Source: an uncultured Bacteroides sp. (GTDB taxonomy: Bacteria; Bacteroidota; Bacteroidia; Bacteroidales; Bacteroidaceae). Taken from it: a stretch of DNA of 64,000 nt. Made by a program: the position numbers and the translations under genes. Below the pieces are notes generated by a model that did no database searches, was not told where the DNA came from, and was given only the letters and a program-made list of their open reading frames with translations. Shown one piece after another: positions 50,182 to 60,333 of the stretch. The number at the start of each line of letters is the position of its first letter. The first letter of the stretch is position 1. Location: the NCBI RefSeq assembly GCF_905207245.1, contig NZ_CAJLKP010000007.1, positions 1-64,000 of the forward strand, in the 5' to 3' direction.

Positions 50182-53100
50182 ATGAAAATACTATATTCTT
50201 TTTTTATTCTCTGTCTTTTGTCTATAAATACACTTAGTGCACAGAAAGACGAGATTAATGCGGAACGATACATTCTATGTATTAATTCGTACACAGACGC
50301 TTCTCCCTGGAGCAGCCGGGTGATTTCCAGCATGACGGAATTTGCGCAAGGAGACCCTAATATTGCTCTTTATGCAGAGCATATGAATATGCTGCTGATT
50401 AATAATGATACCATTTTGGAGGAGTTTAAGCATACTATTTTATGTAAGTATCAGAAACGTCCCCGTATGGTAGTATTGTTGGGAAATCCTGCTTTGATAT
50501 TGCGTGATGAGTTGAGAAAGATGTGGGGAGATGTTCCTATCATACTCTGCGCGCAGGAAGATTATGTAGGACCACAAGAAGCCTATTTTCGCAAACAGCC
50601 TATTAAGAAGGCCGATCGGATTCATCTTTCTGACTTGTCTGAACCTTACAACTTGACCTTTCTGTATGCTAATCTCTATCTCCGCGAGAATATCGGTTTA
50701 ATAAAACAGATGATTCCTAATATGGAGGAATTGATTTTTATAGGTGATGGCCGACAGGTCAACCAAAATGGTGCGGCGATTCTAGAAGAAGAGCTGAATA
50801 CTCATTATCCGAACATCGGTTTTCAGTTTTTATCTTCTGAGCGGATGACCACAAACCAGTTGCTGGACTTCTTGTATCATGAAAATCCCAGAACAACAGG
50901 AGTTCTGTTTTCCTCATGGTTTTGTAAATCCACGTTTGCTGGCAATACTTCGCTGACAACCAATTCTCATAAACTCATTGCTACAGTTTCCATTCCCTTG
51001 TTCTCTCTGAACTTTGTAGACATCGCAAGCGGAAAGGAAGGTATGGTCGGAGGATATACCTACAATCAGGCACTCTATCACGAGAGGTTGCATCAGGTGA
51101 TGAAGGAAATATTGGAAGGAAAACAAGCACGTGATATTCCCTTCTATATTCCATTGGACGGGGCGCCTGTCATTAATTACGAAGTGCTACAACGTAAAGG
51201 TCTTTCTGCTTCACAGTGTCCTGCCGATACCCATTTCCTTAATAAGCCTCCTACATTCTGGGAACATTACCGTTATTTTATTGTGGGAACACTCCTTGGT
51301 ACTTTGTTGCTGACTCTATTCTTTCTTTACCGCATCTGTAATTTGAATGAGTTGAAGAGGGCGCAACAGAAAGAGATAGACATGATGGCTACCTATAAAA
51401 ATCTGGTGAATAATATGCCTTTGCTCTATATGCAGGAGGAACTGGTTACTGATGAAAACGGCGCTCCCCTCGAGCTGATTTATCGGAATGTGAATTCGGA
51501 ATTTGAGAAACACTTCTATCGTAAAGAAGAGGTTATCGGCAAAAAAGCCAGTGAAATATTTCCTGAATCCATGGCTGAGTTCCTACACTTCACCAAGATT
51601 GCATTGGCGGAGAACAGGGCGATCGCATTTCCTTATTACTTCAAGGCTATCAACACCTTCTATGATGTGATATTGAAAGGTACGAATCATGGCAATATGA
51701 TTGATGTTTTCTGTCTGGACAGTACGGAGCTACATAAGACACAGCAGAAACTGAGTGCTACGAATAATAAGCTTGCCATGGCTCTTGATGTAGCCAATAT
51801 CGTTCCTTGGAAATGGGACTTATTGAGCAAAACTATTTTGTGTGACATCAACAAGCCGATTGAATTGAGTACTGCTGGGAGAGATGTGGGAGAAGAACAA
51901 CTGGCTGTGCCCGATTCCCAATATTTCTCCAAGATATTTAAGGAGGACCGCCAACGGGTGGAAAAAGCATATCAGGACCTGATTGAAGGACGGTCGGAGA
52001 AAGTGAAAGAAGAATACCGGATAGTCAACGTACAAAAAAATAATCTGCACAAGATAGATTGGGTAGAAGCCCAAGCCGCCGTCGAGACACGTGACGAGAA
52101 TGGAAAACCGCTTACGCTGGTTGGCTCCTCCCTCGTCATCACCAATCGCAAGAAGATGGAGCAGGAACTTACCACGGCGAAAGACCGTGCCGAAGAGTCC
52201 AATCGTTTGAAATCGGCTTTCCTTGCCAATATGAGCCATGAGATACGTACTCCGTTGAATGCAATTGTCGGTTTCTCGGGTATATTGGCATCTACTGAAG
52301 AGGAGCAGGAAAAACAGGAATATGTCAGCATCATTGAGAACAATAATACACTGTTGTTGCAACTGATAAGTGACATTCTCGACTTGTCGAAAATAGAAGC
52401 CGGTACATTGGATTTCAAGTATTCCAATGTCAACCTGAATGCATTGATGAAAGAGTTGGAATGTGGTCTGCTGCTTAGGGTGAAATCGGATGCGGTGAAA
52501 CTGGAGTTTGTGGAACCGGCGGAAACTTGCATAGTCCATACGGAGAAGAACCGATTATCCCAGTTGATGATAAATCTAGTGACTAATGCCATTAAATTCA
52601 CCCAAAAAGGGAGCATCCGTTTTGGCTATGAACTACGGGGAAAGGAGCTGTATTTTTATGTAGCGGATACCGGATGTGGCATTCCAAAAGATAAGCAGCA
52701 GAATATCTTCGGACGCTTTGTCAAACTAAACTCTTTTGCACAAGGAACCGGATTGGGGCTTTCCATCTGCAAGACGTTGTTGGATCACATGGGTGGAAAG
52801 ATCGGTGTGGAGTCGGAAGAAGGACAGGGCTCGACTTTCTGGTTCACATTGCCCTATGCATCGGCTGTGGCTGTGGATAAAACGAGGAAGCAAGAAAATC
52901 TTCAACCCATCGTAGTGGAAAAGGGCAAGCTAACTATCCTGATAGCGGAAGATAATGCAAGTAATTACAAATTGTTTGAGTCTATCCTTAAATTTGACTA
53001 CCATCTGATTCATGCCTGGGATGGTAGGGAAGCGGTGGAGATGTTTAGGGAACATAATCCGCAGATTGTGCTGATGGACATCAATATGCCTGTGATGGAT

Positions 53101-53298
53101 GGGTATGAAGCTACGCAGGAAATCCGTAAGTACTCGGCAAAGACCCCTATCATTGCTGTCACGGCCTTTGCCTATGCTTCGGACGAGCAAAAGGTCATGG
53201 AAAGTGGTTTCGATGGCTATATGCCCAAGCCTATCAATGCCAAGCAATTGAAAGCGCAGTTAATGGATATTATGCAGAAACGCATTGTCCTGCTGTAA
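50182..53298 (+). CDS. Hybrid sensor histidine kinase with periplasmic ABC-type sensor
   Basis: 1038 residues. A signal segment (1-20), a large periplasmic region to about 360 that resembles the ABC substrate-binding-like sensors (YILCINSYTDASPWS, LLGNPALILRD), a transmembrane helix at 365-385, two PAS-like domains (about 405-520 and 530-655), a HisKA dimerisation domain with the phosphorylated His686 (FLANMSHEIRTPL), an HATPase domain (NLVTNAIKFTQKG, DTGCGIP, GTGLGLSICKTL) and a C-terminal receiver with the acceptor in LMDINMPVMDG. There is no output DNA-binding domain, so an unlinked response regulator is needed. It lies beside the fuc operon but has its own promoter. Confidence 0.93.
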   Translation: MKILYSFFILCLLSINTLSAQKDEINAERYILCINSYTDASPWSSRVISSMTEFAQGDPNIALYAEHMNMLLINNDTILEEFKHTILCKYQKRPRMVVLLGNPALILRDELRKMWGDVPIILCAQEDYVGPQEAYFRKQPIKKADRIHLSDLSEPYNLTFLYANLYLRENIGLIKQMIPNMEELIFIGDGRQVNQNGAAILEEELNTHYPNIGFQFLSSERMTTNQLLDFLYHENPRTTGVLFSSWFCKSTFAGNTSLTTNSHKLIATVSIPLFSLNFVDIASGKEGMVGGYTYNQALYHERLHQVMKEILEGKQARDIPFYIPLDGAPVINYEVLQRKGLSASQCPADTHFLNKPPTFWEHYRYFIVGTLLGTLLLTLFFLYRICNLNELKRAQQKEIDMMATYKNLVNNMPLLYMQEELVTDENGAPLELIYRNVNSEFEKHFYRKEEVIGKKASEIFPESMAEFLHFTKIALAENRAIAFPYYFKAINTFYDVILKGTNHGNMIDVFCLDSTELHKTQQKLSATNNKLAMALDVANIVPWKWDLLSKTILCDINKPIELSTAGRDVGEEQLAVPDSQYFSKIFKEDRQRVEKAYQDLIEGRSEKVKEEYRIVNVQKNNLHKIDWVEAQAAVETRDENGKPLTLVGSSLVITNRKKMEQELTTAKDRAEESNRLKSAFLANMSHEIRTPLNAIVGFSGILASTEEEQEKQEYVSIIENNNTLLLQLISDILDLSKIEAGTLDFKYSNVNLNALMKELECGLLLRVKSDAVKLEFVEPAETCIVHTEKNRLSQLMINLVTNAIKFTQKGSIRFGYELRGKELYFYVADTGCGIPKDKQQNIFGRFVKLNSFAQGTGLGLSICKTLLDHMGGKIGVESEEGQGSTFWFTLPYASAVAVDKTRKQENLQPIVVEKGKLTILIAEDNASNYKLFESILKFDYHLIHAWDGREAVEMFREHNPQIVLMDINMPVMDGYEATQEIRKYSAKTPIIAVTAFAYASDEQKVMESGFDGYMPKPINAKQLKAQLMDIMQKRIVLL

Positions 53299-53354
53299 GA
53301 CATTTATAATTCTTTCTATATAACTTCGAGAAGAGCGACACCCTTTTGTTTTTT

Positions 53355-54248
53355 TTACGTATTCTTCTGATACTCTGCCGGAGTCATCCCAGTCATTCGT
53401 TTAAAAAACTTTGAAAAGAACGATGGATTGGGAAAGTTCAGCTCATCCGAAATCTGGAATACCAGCATATCGCTATGTTTCAGCAATACTTTTGCTTCAA
53501 GGATAACCGCTTGGTTGATCCATTGCATCACTGTCTGCCCACTTGTTTCACGAATCACCGTACTCAGATAATGGGGCGTTAGGCACAGTTTGTCGGCGTA
53601 AAAGCTGATGTTTCGTTCATGTTTACCATGCTCGTTTATCAAAGTTATAAAGCGATTGAATGTCTCCTCCTGGCGGGAAAAGCGTGTGCGGGAGGCTGTC
53701 TGTTTCTGGTTGAACATATACCTTATATCATATAATATGGCAGTTACCAAATGTTGCACTACTTCGGTGCGGAAGGGTGAACGGTGCATGCTTTCCCAAA
53801 GCAGGGAAAAAAACTCGCCGGTATGTTCCCATTCTTCCGTACCCAGCGAGAGCACAATTTCCTGTCTGCCGTATAGGTCCGTTATGCTATTGCTCTGCAC
53901 AGCCGGCAGGAAATCATTCTCGGGGACAATGACCTGAAAATCATAATCCGGGCTTATATCTATTACTTCTATAAGTGAGTTTGGAGGGATGACGACAATC
54001 ATCTGTTTCTCCACATCATGCTCTACCAAGTTGATTGAGATTCTCCCTATGCCTTGGATGATGCGAATGATACGACTCTCTTTTGCACGGTAGGGTTGTC
54101 CGACGCGGAACAGTGAACTTTGCATCTGTGCAAAGCTGATAACCATTCCGATGCCGCGGTGGATAGAACGGAATTCAGCACGGGTGATGAACTCTGCATT
54201 CTCTTTTATTTCTTGAAAATCAAGATTCAGAGGTTTATTTTTCTTCAT
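53355..54248 (-). CDS. AraC-family transcriptional regulator
   Basis: A 297-residue regulator (ATG at 54246-54248; a longer frame begins with TTG inside the promoter box). The N-terminal half is a cupin-like sensor domain, and the C-terminal 100 residues hold two helix-turn-helix motifs: ISFYADKLCLTPHYLSTVIRE and ISDELNFPNPSFFSKFFKR, ending MTGMTPAEYQ. It is divergent from the TolC-HlyD-ABC exporter operon, 176 bp away, so it probably controls that operon. Confidence 0.93.
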   Translation of the reverse strand: MKKNKPLNLDFQEIKENAEFITRAEFRSIHRGIGMVISFAQMQSSLFRVGQPYRAKESRIIRIIQGIGRISINLVEHDVEKQMIVVIPPNSLIEVIDISPDYDFQVIVPENDFLPAVQSNSITDLYGRQEIVLSLGTEEWEHTGEFFSLLWESMHRSPFRTEVVQHLVTAILYDIRYMFNQKQTASRTRFSRQEETFNRFITLINEHGKHERNISFYADKLCLTPHYLSTVIRETSGQTVMQWINQAVILEAKVLLKHSDMLVFQISDELNFPNPSFFSKFFKRMTGMTPAEYQKNT

Positions 54249-54281
54249 TGTTTTGCTTCTGTTAGGGATGTATATCTGTGG

Positions 54282-54289
54282 CAAAGGTA
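54282..54289 (-). promoter_or_regulatory. Probable -7 box of the AraC regulator
   Basis: TACCTTTG on the minus strand fits TAnnTTTG, 34 bp before the ATG. Confidence 0.5.
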
Positions 54290-54385
54290 ATAAAATCGTG
54301 CTGTTTTATGTCTTTATAGACTATGTATCGAACAAATGGAACATATCATTCGACTAATAGAAAGTATTTATGTAGCTTTATGGTC

Positions 54386-54393
54386 TATCTTTG
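54386..54393 (+). promoter_or_regulatory. Probable -7 box of the exporter operon
   Basis: TATCTTTG fits TAnnTTTG, 32 bp before the ATG of the TolC-family gene. The -33 region is not clear, as expected for an activator-dependent promoter (inference). Confidence 0.55.
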
Positions 54394-54424
54394 CACCATA
54401 GCTCATAACTAATTAATAATAGAC

Positions 54425-55681
54425 ATGAAACGAACGATTTTTTCTTTTGCTTTTCTGTTCACGGCTGCGCTGATGCACGCCCAGTTGACACTGGAAGAAT
54501 GTCAGCGCCAGGCACAGGCTAACTATCCGCTGGTGCGCCAATACGGGTTGATAGAAAAGGCACGTGAATATAATCTTGCCAATGCTGGAAAAGGATATTT
54601 ACCGCAGTTTTCTATTTCGGGAAAAGCAACCTATCAGAGCGACGTCACAAAACTTCCGGTGGATATACCAGGCATTGATATAAAAAGTATGTCTAAAGAC
54701 CAGTATCAGATGATGCTTGAAGTTTCGCAGAACATTTGGGATGGTGGTGATATACACTCAAAGAGGCAACTGACGCGGGCTATTTCGGACGTAGACCGCG
54801 AGAAGCAGGAAGTGGATATGTATGCACTGAACGATCGTGTGAATCAGGTTTACTTCGGTATTTTATTACTGGACGAACAATTACGACAGAATCAGCTTCT
54901 GCAAGAAGACTTGGAGCGTACCCACAAACAAGTTTCTAACTATATGGCAAATGGTATTGCCAATCAAAGCGACTTGGATGCCGTGAGCGTGGAGATGCTG
55001 AATACCCGCCAGAAACGCATTGAACTGGAATCTTCGCGACAAGCGTATCTGAGTATGCTTTCCATATTCATAGGAAAGGAAATCGGTATCACGACTACTT
55101 TACAGAAACCTGCGGATATTCTTGAATCGGCGTCACTCGTGAACAACCGTCCCGAACTTCGCTGGTTCGATGCACAGGGAAGCCAACTGAATGTGCAGGA
55201 GTCTGCCTTGAAAACCCGTTTGCGTCCTCGCTTCGGTCTGTTTGTGCAGGGAGCTTACGGCAATCCGGGGCTGAATATGTTGAAGGATGATTTCTCTGCA
55301 TATTATGTGGCGGGAGTCCGTATGTCGTGGAACTTTGGCAGTCTGTATACTTTGCGTAACGACCGCAAGTTGATAGACAATAGTCGTAGGCTGTTGGAGA
55401 CAAACCGAGATGTTTTCCTGTTTAATACCCATCTGCAATCCACCCAGCAGAATTCTGCCATACTTTCTATGCGCAAACAGATGGCGGATGATGACGAGAT
55501 TATCCGTTTACGTGTCAACATCAGAAAGGCTGCCGAGGCAAAAGTGGCGAATGGGACGCTTACCGTTACCGATATGCTACGTGAAATTACATCTGAGAAT
55601 CTGGCACGCCAGACTAAAGCTGCACATGAGGTGCAATTGCTGATGAATCTTTGGAATTTGAAATATACATTGAATAATTAA
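54425..55681 (+). CDS. TolC-family outer-membrane efflux protein
   Basis: 418 residues with a signal peptide (MKRTIFSFAFLFTAALMHAQ) and the two-fold TolC pattern of long coiled helices (LTLEECQRQAQANYPLVRQYGLIEKA at the start). It should form the outer-membrane channel of the efflux system coded downstream. It is the first gene of a five-gene operon (channel, adaptor, double ATPase, two permeases) and divergent from the AraC gene. Confidence 0.92.
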   Translation: MKRTIFSFAFLFTAALMHAQLTLEECQRQAQANYPLVRQYGLIEKAREYNLANAGKGYLPQFSISGKATYQSDVTKLPVDIPGIDIKSMSKDQYQMMLEVSQNIWDGGDIHSKRQLTRAISDVDREKQEVDMYALNDRVNQVYFGILLLDEQLRQNQLLQEDLERTHKQVSNYMANGIANQSDLDAVSVEMLNTRQKRIELESSRQAYLSMLSIFIGKEIGITTTLQKPADILESASLVNNRPELRWFDAQGSQLNVQESALKTRLRPRFGLFVQGAYGNPGLNMLKDDFSAYYVAGVRMSWNFGSLYTLRNDRKLIDNSRRLLETNRDVFLFNTHLQSTQQNSAILSMRKQMADDDEIIRLRVNIRKAAEAKVANGTLTVTDMLREITSENLARQTKAAHEVQLLMNLWNLKYTLNN

Positions 55682-55705
55682 AGGCATATAAAAATATAGA
55701 TCATT

Positions 55706-56611
55706 ATGAAATCAAAGAATTTACTGAGACTTTGTTCCCTATTGGCCCTTTTCTCCGCTTGTGGAAATGGTACTCCAGAATATGATGCTACCGGAACATT
55801 CGAGACTACTGAAGTGCTTGTGTCCGCCGAAGCATCGGGCAAGTTGCTTTACTTCAATATAGAAGAAGGCACTGTGCTGAAAGCAGGTCAGGAAGTCGGT
55901 GTAGTGGATACCGTGCAACTTTATCTGAAAAAGCTGCAACTGGAAGCCAATATTAAATCCGTTGAAGAACAGCGCCCCGATATTTTGAAGCAAGTGGCTG
56001 CCACCAAGGAACAGATAACGGCTGCTGAACGGGAACGTAACCGTGTGGCAAACTTATTAAAAGTGGGTGCCGCCAATCAGAAACAACTGGATGATGCGGA
56101 CGACCAGCTTGAAGTGCTCCGGAAACAGCTTGTGGCACAAAACTCCACATTGTCCAACAGTCACCAGAGTCTGACGTGGCAGAGTTCATCTGTCGGCATT
56201 CAGGTGGTTCAGGTGGAAGATCAATTGAAGAAGTGTTATATCACCTCTCCGATAACCGGAACCGTGCTGGCCAAATACGCCGAAGCAGGAGAATTGACCG
56301 CTGTGGGCACACCACTTTTCAAGATTGCCGATACACAGCAGATGTATCTTCGCGCATATATCACTTCCGAGCAACTGTCACAAGTAAAGTTGGGACAGAA
56401 GGTTACTGTTTTCTCTGACTATGGCACCGATGAGCATAAACAATATCCGGGTGTTGTTACCTGGATTTCGGATACTTCCGAGTTTACTCCGAAGACCATT
56501 TTGACGAAGAATGAACGTGCCAATCTGGTATATGCCGTCAAGATAGCCGTGAAGAATGAAGGCTATCTGAAGATAGGTATGTATGGAGGGGTGGAGTTTA
56601 AAGATAAATGA
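55706..56611 (+). CDS. HlyD-family membrane-fusion lipoprotein
   Basis: 301 residues with a lipobox (LFSAC, acylated Cys19), a lipoyl-like half (EASGKLLYFNIEEGTVLKAGQEVG), a coiled-coil hairpin (about residues 75-160) and a second lipoyl half (ITSPITGTVLAKYAEAGELTAVG), followed by a beta-barrel domain. It links the inner-membrane ABC exporter with the TolC channel. It resembles YbhG of E. coli. Its TGA overlaps the ATG of the ATPase gene. Confidence 0.9.
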   Translation: MKSKNLLRLCSLLALFSACGNGTPEYDATGTFETTEVLVSAEASGKLLYFNIEEGTVLKAGQEVGVVDTVQLYLKKLQLEANIKSVEEQRPDILKQVAATKEQITAAERERNRVANLLKVGAANQKQLDDADDQLEVLRKQLVAQNSTLSNSHQSLTWQSSSVGIQVVQVEDQLKKCYITSPITGTVLAKYAEAGELTAVGTPLFKIADTQQMYLRAYITSEQLSQVKLGQKVTVFSDYGTDEHKQYPGVVTWISDTSEFTPKTILTKNERANLVYAVKIAVKNEGYLKIGMYGGVEFKDK

Positions 56612-58080
56612 TAAGTGTTATGGAACATGCAGTTATTGTAAACGGAGTCACCAAAAGTTATGGTAAAGTGGAAGCCCTGCGCGGTGTTTCCTTTACTGTT
56701 CCGCAAGGCGAATTGTTCGGAATCATCGGGCCCGACGGGGCGGGGAAGACTTCTCTTTTTCGTATCCTTACCACCTTGCTGCTTTCCGATAACGGGACTG
56801 CTTCCGTCTGCGGCTTGGACGTGGTGCGGGATTATAAGGAAATTCGCCGCTGTGTGGGTTATATGCCCGGACGTTTTTCTCTCTATCAGGATTTAACGGT
56901 AGAAGAAAATCTGAACTTCTTCGCCACTGTTTTCCATACCACCATTGAAGAGAACTACGACTTGGTGAAAGACATCTACCAGCAAATAGAACCTTTCAAG
57001 AAACGCCGTGCCAGAGCATTGTCCGGAGGCATGAAGCAGAAGCTCGCCCTTAGTTGTGCGCTTATCCATAAACCGGATGTCCTCTTTCTCGATGAGCCTA
57101 CGACGGGTGTTGACCCTGTCTCCCGTAAGGAATTCTGGGAAATGCTTCGTCGTTTGAAAGCACAAGGTATTACCATCATCGCCTCTACACCTATCATTGA
57201 CGAAGCGCGCCAGTGCGACCGCATCGCCTTCATCAATGAAGGACAGATACATGGAATAGACACTCCGGAACGCATTCTGGAGCAATTTTCAGATATACTT
57301 TGTCCGGCAGGCTTGCAGCATGGCAAGGCGGAACAGAAAGAGGAATATGTCATCGAAGTGGACGGACTGACCAAACGTTTCGGAAGTTTCACCGCCGTCG
57401 ACCATATCTCTTTCCGCGTTCATAAGGGAGAAATCTTTGGCTTCCTGGGAGCTAATGGCGCCGGAAAGACTACTGCCATGCGTATGCTCACCGGACTGAG
57501 TCGTCCGACGGAAGGCATGGCACGTGTGGCAGGTTTCGACGTAGCTGCCCAAACGGAAGAAGTGAAGAAAAACATCGGTTATATGAGCCAGAAGTTTTCT
57601 CTTTATGAAGATCTTAAAGTATGGGAGAACATTCGCCTCTTTGCCGGAATTTACGGCATGGCGGAAGATGATATAGCCCGGAAGACCGATGAACTGCTTA
57701 CACGTATTGGCCTGAGTGCGGAGCGTGATACATTGGTGAAAAGCCTTCCTCTAGGCTGGAAACAGAAACTTGCTTTCTCCGTTTCCATCTTTCACGAGCC
57801 GAAAATCGTTTTTCTGGATGAACCTACCGGTGGTGTGGACCCTGCCACCCGACGCCAGTTCTGGGAGCTTATTTACCAGGCAGCCGACCGTGGCATCACT
57901 GTCTTCGTCACCACCCATTTCATGGATGAGGCTGAGTATTGCGACCGTATCTCCATTATGGTAGACGGTGTGATTCGCGCCCTTGATACGCCTGATAAAC
58001 TAAAACGACAATTCAATGCCGTCACTATGGACGATGTGTTCCAAAAACTTGCGCGGGAGGCAGTGCGGACGGCGGATTAA
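56608..58080 (+). CDS. ABC exporter ATPase with two fused nucleotide-binding domains
   Basis: 490 residues in two tandem ATPase domains. The first has Walker A IGPDGAGKTS, signature LSGGMKQKLALSCAL and Walker B VLFLDEPTTGVDP. The second starts near residue 247 with Walker A LGANGAGKTT and Walker B IVFLDEPTGGVDP, while its signature is KSLPLGWKQKLAFSV, so the usual LSGG is changed to LPLG. The arrangement matches YbhF. The start at 56608 is supported by the four-base overlap with the upstream gene. The modified signature may make one site non-hydrolysing (inference). Confidence 0.9.
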   Translation: MISVMEHAVIVNGVTKSYGKVEALRGVSFTVPQGELFGIIGPDGAGKTSLFRILTTLLLSDNGTASVCGLDVVRDYKEIRRCVGYMPGRFSLYQDLTVEENLNFFATVFHTTIEENYDLVKDIYQQIEPFKKRRARALSGGMKQKLALSCALIHKPDVLFLDEPTTGVDPVSRKEFWEMLRRLKAQGITIIASTPIIDEARQCDRIAFINEGQIHGIDTPERILEQFSDILCPAGLQHGKAEQKEEYVIEVDGLTKRFGSFTAVDHISFRVHKGEIFGFLGANGAGKTTAMRMLTGLSRPTEGMARVAGFDVAAQTEEVKKNIGYMSQKFSLYEDLKVWENIRLFAGIYGMAEDDIARKTDELLTRIGLSAERDTLVKSLPLGWKQKLAFSVSIFHEPKIVFLDEPTGGVDPATRRQFWELIYQAADRGITVFVTTHFMDEAEYCDRISIMVDGVIRALDTPDKLKRQFNAVTMDDVFQKLAREAVRTAD

Positions 58081-58094
58081 TAAAGAATTAGACA

Positions 58095-59198
58095 ATGAAA
58101 CAATTCATAGCTTTTGTCCGAAAGGAATTCTTCCATATCTTCCGCGACAGGCGTACGATGCTGATATTGCTGGGGATGCCTGTTGTGCAGATTATCCTTT
58201 TCGGCTTTGCCATTACAACGGAAGTGAAGAACGTGCGTGTAGCCATCCTTGATCCGTCCAACGATATGGTTACCCGCCGTATCATCGACCGTCTGGATGC
58301 CAGCGAATACTTTTCCGTTACTACCTATCTACATTCTCCCGGAGAGGTGGAAGCTGCTTTCAAGCGAGGAGACATAGATCTGGCGCTCATCTTCAACGAG
58401 CAGTTTGCCAACCGCGTTTATACAGGTGAAGCCCGCATGCAGTTGATTTCCGATGCCACCGACCCTAATACGGCAACTACACAGGCGGGATATGCTGCCA
58501 ATATCATAACCGTTGCCGGACGGGAAATGCTTCCTCCGGGTGTGCAGGCAACTTCCATTATTCCCGAAGTCAAGCTGCTCTATAATCCGCAGATGAAGAG
58601 TGCGTACAACTTTGTACCGGGTGTGATGGGACTTATCCTGATGCTGATTTGCGCTATGATGACTTCCATCTCCATTGTCCGTGAAAAAGAAACGGGTACG
58701 ATGGAAATTCTGTTGGTGTCTCCCGTGAAACCCTTGTTCATCATTCTTGCAAAAGCGGTGCCTTATTTTGTATTGTCGTTTGTCAATCTTACGACTATCC
58801 TGTTGCTTTCAGTCTATGTGCTTGATGTACCCGTAGCTGGTAGTCTGTTCTGGCTCATAACGGTGTCATTGCTCTTTATCTTTGTTTCGCTGGCTCTGGG
58901 GCTGCTTATTTCTTCGGTGACGCGGACACAGGTTGCCGCCATGCTTGCATCCGGATTGATATTGATGATGCCTACCATGTTGCTCTCCGGCATGATATTT
59001 CCGATAGAGAGTATGCCGGTGATACTGCAGGGCATTTCAGCCGTGCTGCCTGCCCGCTGGTATATTCAGGCAGTGCGTAAACTGATGATTGAGGGAGTGG
59101 ATATTTCGCTTGTTCTGATGGAAGTCGGCATTCTTGCTACAATGGCAACGATACTGATTACTATCAGTTTCAAGAAGTTTAAGAACCGATTAGAATAG
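58095..59198 (+). CDS. ABC-2 type exporter permease, first of pair
   Basis: 367 residues: an N-terminal helix (LILLGMPVVQIILFGFAITTE) , a large extracytoplasmic loop and a C-terminal set of five helices, as in YbhS/YbhR. The block VREKETGTMEILLVSPVKPL is the ABC-2 coupling region. It works with the next gene as a heterodimeric pore. The 14-bp gap to the ATPase supports one transcript. Confidence 0.92.
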   Translation: MKQFIAFVRKEFFHIFRDRRTMLILLGMPVVQIILFGFAITTEVKNVRVAILDPSNDMVTRRIIDRLDASEYFSVTTYLHSPGEVEAAFKRGDIDLALIFNEQFANRVYTGEARMQLISDATDPNTATTQAGYAANIITVAGREMLPPGVQATSIIPEVKLLYNPQMKSAYNFVPGVMGLILMLICAMMTSISIVREKETGTMEILLVSPVKPLFIILAKAVPYFVLSFVNLTTILLLSVYVLDVPVAGSLFWLITVSLLFIFVSLALGLLISSVTRTQVAAMLASGLILMMPTMLLSGMIFPIESMPVILQGISAVLPARWYIQAVRKLMIEGVDISLVLMEVGILATMATILITISFKKFKNRLE

Positions 59199-59211
59199 GA
59201 GGGTGGCTGTT

Positions 59212-60330
59212 ATGATAAAATTTCTGATAGAAAAAGAATTCAAGCAATTATTGCGCAACTCATTCCTGCCGAAGATGATACTTGTCTTCCCATGCATGAT
59301 TATGATACTGATGCCGTGGGCTGCGAATCTGGAAATAAAGAACATCAACCTGAACATTGTGGACAATGACCATAGTGTCCTTTCCCGCCGCCTTGTAGAC
59401 AAGATAGGTGCATCCACTTATTTCCGCACGACGGCTCTTCCTGATACATATGACGAGGGTTTGGAAGGTGTTGAAGTAGGCACTGCTGATATCATTCTGG
59501 AAATTCCCCGTGATTTTGAAAAAGACTGGGTGCATGGTAAAAGTCCCCGTCTGCTGATTGCTGCCAATGCGGTGAATGGGACTAAGGGTGGTTTGGGAAG
59601 TTCTTATCTTTCCTCCATTATCAGTGATTATACACGCGAATTGCAGGCGGAATCTCCTTCACATGGAGTACATTCCGGCAGGGCACTCCCCAAAGTGAGT
59701 ATAACGACTCAGAATTTGTTCAATCCCAATCTGAACTATAAACTTTTCATGGTACCGGCATTGATGGTTATGCTGCTGACAATGATTTGCGGCTTTCTTC
59801 CGGCTCTCAATGTGGTTGGCGAGAAAGAGGCAGGGACTATTGAGCAAATCAATGTAACTCCTGTCGGGAAATTCATCTTTATTCTTGCAAAATTGATACC
59901 TTACTGGCTGATTGGGTATATAGTACTTACTATCTGCTTTTTCTTGGCCTGGTTGCTTTATGGCATTTTGCCTGCCGGGCACTTCCTGACTATTTATCTT
60001 TTTTCGATGGTTTTCTTGCTGGTGGTTTCGGGCTTTGGACTGGTAATTTCCAATCATTCGGGCACTTTACAACAAGCGATGTTTGTTATGTGGTTCTTTA
60101 TGCTGATTCTTATTCTGATGAGTGGTTTATTTACGCCTATACATAGCATGCCGCAGTGGGCGCAACTTATAGCTGCCCTCAATCCGCTGAAATATTTTGT
60201 GGAGGTGATGCGCACTATATATTTGCGTGGAGGTGGTATCGCAGATCTTTTACCACAGTTGGGGACTTTGCTTGCCTTTGCGATTTTCTTTAATCTGTGG
60301 GCTGTGAAGAGTTATCGGAAAAGTAGTTAG
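59212..60330 (+). CDS. ABC-2 type exporter permease, second of pair
   Basis: 372 residues from the ATG at 59212. A GTG at 59203 is an alternative, but the AGGAGG at 59197-59202 has correct spacing (about 9 bp) only for the ATG. The layout matches its partner: N-terminal helix, long periplasmic loop, five C-terminal helices, with VVGEKEAGTIEQINVTPVG as the coupling block. It ends the exporter operon; a strong terminator follows. Confidence 0.92.
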   Translation: MIKFLIEKEFKQLLRNSFLPKMILVFPCMIMILMPWAANLEIKNINLNIVDNDHSVLSRRLVDKIGASTYFRTTALPDTYDEGLEGVEVGTADIILEIPRDFEKDWVHGKSPRLLIAANAVNGTKGGLGSSYLSSIISDYTRELQAESPSHGVHSGRALPKVSITTQNLFNPNLNYKLFMVPALMVMLLTMICGFLPALNVVGEKEAGTIEQINVTPVGKFIFILAKLIPYWLIGYIVLTICFFLAWLLYGILPAGHFLTIYLFSMVFLLVVSGFGLVISNHSGTLQQAMFVMWFFMLILILMSGLFTPIHSMPQWAQLIAALNPLKYFVEVMRTIYLRGGGIADLLPQLGTLLAFAIFFNLWAVKSYRKSS

Positions 60331-60333
60331 GGT

